The notes beneath the pieces are model-generated. The model had not been told where the DNA came from. It ran no database searches and saw only the letters and a list, made by a program, of their open reading frames with translations. Positions 59,960-64,000 of a stretch of 64,000 nucleotides of DNA are shown piece after piece. A program made the translations under genes and the position numbers. Origin of the DNA: Certhia americana (taxonomy: Eukaryota > Chordata > Aves > Passeriformes > Certhiidae); NCBI GenBank assembly GCA_018697195.1, contig CM031857.1:95148966-95212965 (forward strand). Reading direction: 5' to 3'. Numbering within the stretch: position 1 is the first letter of the stretch; each line of letters begins with the position of its first letter.

Positions 59960-61454
59960 TTAATTCTGCTTTCAGCCACTATCTCACAGGAACCAGTCTG
60001 GTGAAGTTAGAGGATGTCTGAAAAAAATAGATTAATAAATTATTTTCATATGTGGAAATACTTGATGAATATATGGAAAACTTCTGTTATCTTGATCACA
60101 GGAGCCTTCTAAGTCCACTAACTCTATGCAGTAAATTTCAGGCCAGAATCATGCAGTATACCAAGAGAAATTTAGCATTTAAAGGTGTTATTTAAACTGT
60201 TCAAATGTATAATAAAATATAGTAAATATTAATATTCCAGTAGCAAAGGACAGAACAAAACATTATTTCAGCCAGCTTCTGACTGTCCTTCTCATGCACC
60301 TGAAAAGGTTGAAAGATGCAGAACTTCTTTCTTAGCTCCAAACTTTGTAAGATAATCAGCCAAAATTATTTTGTTTAGTATTTATGGAGCTGAATCTTGT
60401 GTGTTTCTACATGTTCCTAGGAACAGCTGGCAGACAATGGTGTGCCTACACATTCTTTTATTATTTTAAGCACACTTAAAGACTACAAAGTATAGAATGC
60501 ACCAGCACTAATTTTGCAGTTTATATCCTTCATCTGCTTTCTTGATATTCTTCCACTGGACTGCTGTAAGTTACTGAACACCATGGCTACAGCTTGAACA
60601 GGCAAAAAGCCTTTGTTAGAATTTTTTCATGTAAGTGGTAAGGAGGGTCTGTCCTCAGCAGTAGTTCAAGCACAGTAAATTAAGGTGCAAACTCTGAAGA
60701 ATATGTTTTAGGCAGATAGACTGATCCTAGCTCTAGTGATGATAACAATCTTTATATAAATATATAAAAACATTAATTTATTTGCACTTGCTCTTCTGCT
60801 TTATCTACTTTCTCCATGTGACGTGTTCCTTTGAAGAAATATTCTGTCAAGCCATCTAAATGGATTCCAAAGACAATGTTAACCCGCCACCAGAGTGAAA
60901 TTTCCTATGGGTAGCTTGGTAGTAGTGGTAAATACTTTTTGAAAAGTTGTTAGAACATAACAAATACCAGCCCATCAAGGTTAAACGGGTTCACCAGGCC
61001 AGACACGATGAAAGAAATATATATATAGTGTTCACTTAGGTGCGATGAAATTAAAAGCTTCCATAAGGGACTAGAAGAAAATCAGATGTGATTGATCTCT
61101 GTTTCATTAAAACCTTTATGGTTTTGTGTTAGTACCCAATCCGATATCATGAATGGCTCTACAATGCTGTACTGCAAAGAGGAGATGAGTCTTCAGTGTG
61201 TGAAGCATTGTAAGTAAAAAGAGTGTGTAAACTAAGATTCCTGTGAGGTAAAATGTAGTGCCCAGAACGTATGAATAAATACCTATAAAGTTTGAAACAC
61301 TATATAATAATTTAATTCTGTTAAGAAATAATTATTTCATTTTTGCATAGCCATCTGTTGTAACACTGTTGATTGGTAACTTTTTTTTATAATACATGGC
61401 CCCAATATAAATTTTATTGCATTTTCATGTAGTGTGACATTTTATGAAATCTAA
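59960..61454. other. AT-rich non-coding DNA, no gene seen
   Basis: No long frame and no known repeat. The part at about 60800-61230 is more complex than the surroundings but has no specific signature. Confidence 0.5.
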
Positions 61455-61690
61455 AGAATCATATAATCATATATGATATAATCTAACATATCATATAATA
61501 CATTGGAAAAGATCTTTAAGCTCGTTGAGTTCAATCATTAACCCAGTGCTGCCAAGGACGCCTCTAAATCATGCCTCTAAGTGTCACATACACAGGTCTT
61601 TTAAATACTTTGAGTGATAGTGACTCCACCACCTCTCTGGGCAGCCCGTTCCAGGGCTCCTTTTCAGAGAAGAAATTTTTCCTAATATCT
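61455..61690 (-). repeat. CR1 LINE 3' tail (part of an internally deleted copy)
   Basis: GAATCATATAATCATATATG and ATTGGAAAAGATCTTTAAGC TCGTTGAGTTCAATCATTAA CCCAGTGCTGCCAAGG, then 'cttttaaatactttgagtgatagtgactccaccacctctctgggcagcccgttccagggctc', are the antisense CR1 tail. The 3' end is at the left. Confidence 0.9.
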
Positions 61691-61714
61691 AATCTTCTAC
61701 AGCAGGAGCCTGAT

Positions 61715-62240
61715 TAAGTTCTCATTGGGCTTTGGAACTTCTAATTTTCACCTTCCATAATCTCATGATAACCTTGTAGTCCTCCTGAGTTGGCTGCTCC
61801 TTCAAAAAAAGGTAAAAAACTGTCTGTGTTTTCTCCTGAGTTCAAGCCAAAGTCCTCTGTTTAACCAGGCCAGTCTTTTTCTGGGATGGCTAGTCTTTTC
61901 AGCACATGGGGTTTTTCCTGTACCTTGAAGATTTCTTTCTAGAAGATTGTCCAGCCTTTCAGGACCTTTGCCATTCTGGACTGCTTCACAAGGGGGTCTG
62001 TGAACCAGTCTCCTAAATTGGTAAAAAGCCTGCACTCTGGAATTCCAGGGTAACAGTTTTGCAGACCCTGCTTCTATTCTATTCAATTCTCAAAGAATTG
62101 AGATTTCAATCTGTGATTGCTGTGTCCAAGATGACCTCCAGCCATCACATCACCCACCAGTCCTCCTCTGTTCACAAACAGCAGGTCTAGTGGGGTACCT
62201 CACATAGTTGGCTTCCTCATCAACTGTGTCAGGGAGTTCA
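61715..62240 (-). repeat. CR1 LINE ORF2 fragment, end of endonuclease and linker
   Basis: The minus-strand 94-codon frame (61802-62086) carries F-R-R-L-V, then K-G-x-E-R-L-D-N-L and AWLNRGLWLELRRKHR, the linker between the endonuclease and reverse transcriptase domains of avian CR1 ORF2. To its left, GTAGTCCTCCTGAGTTGGCT GCTCC extends the same linker. To its right, 'gatgacctccagccatcacatcacccaccagtcctcctctgttcacaaacagcaggtctagtggg' encodes in broken frames the L-D-L-L...N-R-x-G-L-V-G-D-V block at the end of the endonuclease. The reverse transcriptase domain expected between this and the tail at 61455-61690 is absent. Confidence 0.85.
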
Positions 62241-62555
62241 ACGGTAGTTAAATGATGTCATTATTAATAGCTGTACAAAATTATGGCACAAAATTAACAA
62301 TAACGTATAGCTACAAACGCCTCCAAGTCCTTCCCCTTAGGACTGTTCTCAAGACATTGCCATCATAAAAGTTACTCACATAGTAATACATTTTCATTGC
62401 TTGTGGACAGGCTCTTAAAACCTTATTCATTAAAATACAATAGAAATCAAGTAATGACATGAGAACTTTGTAATGTTTAAGCATTCATTGTCTCAAATAT
62501 AGTGTGGTCAACAAGTATGTGTGAAGCACATATATGCTGGGTTTTATCTGAAATT

Positions 62556-62586
62556 AAAAAAAAAAAAAAAAAAAAAGAAAAAAAAA
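62556..62586. repeat. Poly(A)-rich run
   Basis: About 31 bp of A with one G. No retroposed transcript is recognised upstream. Confidence 0.85.
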
Positions 62587-62730
62587 GATAATTCTTATCT
62601 AATCTGGCATGGAAGAGCACATTGCCTCCTCATGCCCTGCCTCTCCTCCACCAGCACTCTCAGTTACATTGAATGTCCCAGTTGATTCAATTCAAATAAT
62701 TCCTTTTATAAAGTAATATCAAGTGGGCAG

Positions 62731-62751
62731 GAAAAAAAAAAAAAAAAAAAA
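62731..62751. repeat. Poly(A) run
   Basis: About 20 A following GTGGGCAGG. The 140 bp between this and the previous A run is unassigned. Confidence 0.85.
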
Positions 62752-64000
62752 GAAACACTTGGCAATGAAAAGACAAGAATTAGAATAAAAATACCCACAA
62801 TCATTTTAGATGCTGCATTTTATTCAACTACCATGAGCTGTGAATGGATACATTTTTTTTAATAAAAAGAGGTGAATGAATGGAGCTTAGATACTTTATA
62901 AATGAAGCTTCAGTTATGCTCTGTCACATTTTTCCATTACTTAACTCATGTTTACCATAGAATGGATATCTTTGCTGATTTTTTTTTTCTGTATCTGTGG
63001 TTCAGACAGATTTAGACACAAATTTAAAAAAAAATAATACCAAGTAACAAGTCTGCTTTCTACACATATTTGACTTACTAATTGTTTACTAAATGATGCT
63101 TAAAGGATAAAAATTGTATTTCCATGCCAATGGTTCTAGTTTAAGCTCTCTAGATTGTATTCTTATTGAACATATTGTAAAAATATTTAAAATACTTTCC
63201 ATAGTCTATTGTACTCACAGAACTGAAAAGTGTTAAATCCATTAGGCAATTGGAAATTCGTCTGTGTCAGCCATAACTACTTGTCATCTTCATATATAAT
63301 CTTCTCAGGAAATCAATACAACACAAGCAGATTTCTAGCTATTGATCTAAACCACTCTACATATAACAAACCCTGATTCTGATAAATGATAGTATAAAAG
63401 AAAGAGGATGTGTAATTTGCTGTCATTTGACAGCTAGCATCTATATCATCCTTCTACTTACAAAAATAAGCAGATCATTTTTCAAAGTGTTTGAAAGACT
63501 ATCTGATGTTTGAATGCCTCTGGATATTAAGCAAGCTGGTATGTATGTATTTCTGTACATAACCTAATAGTTTATGTCATTGACCCTATGAACACCAAAG
63601 ATCTACTGGCATGGTTCTTGTGCTATAGTTGATGGGCAACCTCTTTGATTCAAAGCTTATCCTTTTGTCAATACTGAGGTCTTTCTCTCAGAAAGTTATA
63701 AAAAGGCTGAAGTGACTGACTTTCATAGCTCTGTATTTTCCGGTAACCTGTTACAAAGGCAGATACTTTCCATCAAATTAAGCTTTGAGGATTCTACTTT
63801 TGAATGCACAATGCTTATAGACAAAAAATAGAAGATATTGATCTTGGCTAATTATGACAGACTTCAATTTCCAAATTACATTACTTTCAATTTCTTGTAT
63901 CCTGAAGATGATGTGACTTTGATTTCTTTCTCTCTCAAAAGTTTCTCACTGAAAGTAAGTAATTACTGTAAAGTGGCAGATGAATTATCATTTAAGACAT

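Larger units (their letters stand above)
62241..64000. other. AT-rich non-coding DNA with poly(A) runs, no gene seen
   Basis: It contains A runs at 62556-62586 (one G interruption) and 62731-62751. No coding frame, RNA gene or recognised transposable element. Confidence 0.55.

Noticed and set aside
62577..62751. Possible retroposed transcript between two poly(A) runs
   Set aside because: The 140 bp between the runs match nothing I recognise and have no AATAAA or target-site duplication in a consistent position.
1..64000. CRISPR arrays, operons, ribosome binding sites, tRNA or rRNA genes
   Set aside because: No evenly spaced direct repeats, no tRNA-like cloverleaf or rRNA-like sequence seen, and the repeat content points to a bird nuclear genome where bacterial features are not expected.

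Overview
The window looks like avian nuclear DNA, probably Neoaves and possibly a songbird. The evidence is its repeat content: many fragments of CR1 LINEs (the dominant avian retrotransposon) on both strands, plus LTRs of bird-type endogenous retroviruses. Everything else is AT-rich, single-copy-looking DNA. I found no intact protein-coding gene. All open frames are short (the longest, 202 codons, lies antisense inside an LTR), none shows a convincing exon structure, and no rRNA, tRNA, CRISPR or operon-like feature is visible. It reads as gene desert or the interior of a very long intron.

Layout. 1-9 kb: AT-rich DNA with two minus-strand CR1 tails, a piece of LTR, an almost complete plus-strand LTR (5338-6209), a 107-bp imperfect hairpin (8184-8290) and a CR1 fragment (8773-9100). 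9-33 kb: mostly unique AT-rich DNA with homopolymer runs, one clear CR1 tail (18234-18575), a G-quadruplex-type tract (30926-30955) and an unassigned GC-richer block (32569-32990). 33-40 kb: a decayed CR1 tail and a solo LTR (38495-39177) with a perfect 6-bp target-site duplication. 40-45.4 kb is the most unusual part: a pseudogene-like open segment on the minus strand, followed by a local inverted duplication whose arms (41157-42574 and 44708-45304) each contain LTR, a TA-rich tract and CR1 coding sequence in mirror order. 46.5-47.9 kb: a 1363-bp LTR insertion with a perfect 5-bp target-site duplication. 50.1-50.7 kb: complex non-repetitive sequence that could be a conserved non-coding element. 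52.5-58.1 kb: an LTR, an adjacent CR1 and a second CR1 of a different subfamily. 59.86-59.96 kb: a 100-N assembly gap beside a purine-rich microsatellite. 61.5-62.2 kb: a minus-strand CR1 that seems to have lost its reverse-transcriptase segment internally.

The insertions carry no working genes. Their reading frames are broken, so they record past retrotransposition and repair rather than an active system. I did not find a clear undescribed biological system. The best leads are the inverted duplication at 41-45 kb, the unassigned coding-like segment at 40.0-40.5 kb and the possible conserved element near 50.4 kb. Repeat-family names rest on remembered consensus patterns, not on a database search.
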